Shown here in pieces: positions 62,655 to 64,000 of a stretch of 64,000 nucleotides of DNA; positions within the stretch are counted from its first letter, which is position 1, and each line of letters begins with the position of its first letter. The notes under the pieces were generated by a model that was given only the letters and a program-made list of their open reading frames with translations, had not been told where the DNA came from and ran no database searches. A program made the position numbers and the translations under genes. Origin of the DNA: Acanthosepion esculentum (lineage: Eukaryota > Mollusca > Cephalopoda > Sepiida > Sepiidae); the NCBI GenBank assembly GCA_964036315.1, contig OZ038517.1, forward strand, positions 18,777,477-18,841,476. The letters are read 5' to 3'.

Positions 62655-64000
62655 GACATAGGAGCAGAGGAAGGTGAGTATAACAAATATAATGAGCCAT
62701 TTATAAATATCAAAAATATCTCGCGAGACGGATTTGAACCATCGACCTAAGGATTCCTGAACATTATTACTACAGTCCTCCGCTCTAACAACTGAGCTAT
62801 CGCAAAGACATAGGAGCAGAGGAAGGTGAGTATATCAAATATAATGAGCCATTGATAAATATCAAAAATATCTCGCGAGATGGATGAGAACCATCGACCT
62901 AAGTATTCCTGAACATTATTAGTACAGTCCTCCGCTCTAACAACAGAGCTATCGCAAGGACATAAGAGCAGAGGAAGGTGAGTATATCAAATATAATGAG
63001 CCATTTATAAATATCAAAAATATCTCGCGAGACGGATTTGAACCATCGACCAAAGGATTCCTGTACATTATTACTACAGTCTTCCGCTCTAACAACAGAG
63101 CTATCGCAAGGACATAGGAGCAGAGGAAGGTGAGTATAACAAATATAATGAGCCATTTATAAATATCAAAAATATCTCGCGAGACGGATTTGAACCATCG
63201 ACCTAAGGATTCCTGAACATTATTAACTACAGTCCTCCGCTCTAACAACAGAGCTATCGCAAGGACATAGGAGCGGAGGAAGGTGAGTATATCAAATATA
63301 ATGAGCCATTGATAAATATTAAAAATATCTCGCGAGACGGATTTGAACCATCGAACTAAGGATTCCTGAACATTATTACTACAGTCCTGCGCTCTAACAA
63401 CAGAGCTATCGCAAGGACATAGGAGCAGAGGAAGGTGAGTATATCAAATATAATGAGCTATTGATAAATATCAAAAATAACTCGCGAGACGGATTTGAAC
63501 CATCGACCTAAGGATTCCTGAACATTATTACTACAGTCGTCCGCTCTAACAACAGAGCTATCGCAAAGACATAAGAGCAGAGGAAGGTGAGTATAACAAA
63601 TATAATGAGCCATTTATAAATATCAAAATTATCTCGCGAGACGGATTTGAACCATCGACCTAAGGATTCCTGAACATTATTACTACAGTCGTCCGCTCTA
63701 ACAACAGAGCTATCGCAAGGACATAGGAGCAGAGGAAGGTGAGTATATCAAATATAATGAGCCATTTATAAATATCAAAAATATCGCGCGAGACGGATTT
63801 GAACCATCGACCTAGGGATTCCTGAACATTATTATTACAGTCCTCCGCTCTAACAACAGAGCTATCGCAAGGACATAGGAGCAGAGGAAGGTGAGTATAA
63901 CAAATATAATGAGCCATTTATAAATATCAAAAATATCTCGCGAGACGGATTTGAACCATCGACCTAAGGATTCCTGAACATTATTACTACAGTCCTCCGC

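Larger units (their letters stand above)
6714..64000 (-). repeat. Tandem array of about 375 intron-containing tRNA-Tyr(GUA)-type units (152 bp each)
   Basis: Every unit holds, on the minus strand, an 88-bp tRNA gene (acceptor CTCGCGA or CTTGCGA; A box TAGCTCAGTTGG; anticodon arm GAGGA-CTGTAGA-TCCTT split by a 15-nt intron; B box GGTTCAAATCC; 3' TCGCGAG plus A73) followed by TA and T5. A 64-bp spacer separates units. All copies point the same way. The body matches animal tRNA-Tyr(GUA) as I know it, except for the acceptor stem. The copy number is (64000-6714)/152 and is approximate because of indels. The array runs off the right edge. Divergence is highest at the left edge. Higher-order repeats dominate from 27 kb onward. 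Confidence 0.95.
54001..64000 (-). repeat. Array zone with A-box-defective units
   Basis: Most units here read CTCTAACAACAGAGC on the plus strand, that is GCTCTGTTGTTAGAG on the coding strand. A14 is T and G19 is T, so the A box is TAGCTCTGTTGT instead of TAGCTCAGTTGG. Others read ACTGAGATATCG, which changes G10 to T. The B box, T arm, anticodon arm and acceptor stem stay nearly invariant. The usual spacer is AAGGACATAGGAGCAGAGGA. Confidence 0.8.

Noticed and set aside
7121..63917. More than 200 overlapping minus-strand open frames of 60-170 codons, many starting MAHYICYTH and containing SSVGRAEDCSNN or AIAQLVERRTVV
   Set aside because: They are translations of the tRNA-Tyr repeat. SSVGRAE and AQLVERRTV are two reading frames of the same D-arm/anticodon region, and the 152-bp period (not a multiple of 3) shifts frame from unit to unit. 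The common stop is the TAG in AATCCTTAG of the tRNA. No coding signal remains.
6714..64000. CRISPR array
   Set aside because: The whole 152-bp unit is repeated, including the would-be spacers, and it folds as a tRNA. Unit length and eukaryotic context do not fit CRISPR.
6714..64000. Tandem tRNA-derived SINE
   Set aside because: A SINE would have a tRNA-unrelated body and 3' tail and be dispersed with target-site duplications. Here the tRNA has intact ends, a short intron and a terminator, and the copies are strictly head to tail.
6714..64000. Mitochondrial or bacterial tRNA-Tyr
   Set aside because: The short variable arm (AGGTC), the intron after position 37, the C1-G72 pair and the lack of encoded CCA fit a eukaryotic nuclear gene. 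Bacterial tRNA-Tyr has a long variable arm and G1-C72.

Overview
The window is eukaryotic, most likely metazoan, DNA with no convincing protein-coding gene. Bases 1-6660 are repeat-rich flank: broken non-LTR retrotransposon (LINE) pieces, a probable Penelope-like remnant, (AT)n, (AAT)n and (GAA)n microsatellites, a 121-bp tandem repeat and a 119-bp tandem repeat with a mariner-like end. This mix would fit a mollusc such as a cephalopod, but nothing here proves the species.

From about 6,714 to the right edge (about 57 kb) the sequence is one uninterrupted head-to-tail array of a unit of about 152 bp, roughly 375 copies, all in the same orientation. Each unit is an 88-bp minus-strand tRNA-Tyr(GUA)-type gene (73-nt tRNA plus a 15-nt intron after position 37) and a 64-bp spacer. 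A consensus unit has a full cloverleaf, canonical A and B boxes, discriminator A73, a C1-G72 pair, no encoded CCA, a T5 run just downstream (RNA polymerase III terminator) and an AT-rich TATA-like element about 25-37 bp upstream. The acceptor stem (CTCGCGA/TCGCGAG) differs from the usual animal tRNA-Tyr stem (CCTTCGA/TCGAAGG) but pairs perfectly.

The array has internal geography. The left edge (6.7-7.3 kb) is badly decayed. Units at 7.3-20 kb are individually diverged. From about 27 kb higher-order repeats of 2555, 897, 1200, 1656, 2881/3793, 912, 456 and 1824 bp appear, the last looking freshly duplicated. From 40 kb rightwards, and mostly beyond 54 kb, units with a damaged A box but an intact B box and T stem become common. 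Some units carry altered anticodons (GTT, GTG, GTC, GCT), and some of these were spread by block duplication. The array is therefore a tRNA-gene cluster partly turning into a satellite. Which units are transcribed cannot be told from sequence. The many 60-130-codon open frames on the minus strand are read-throughs of the tRNA repeat and are not annotated as genes.
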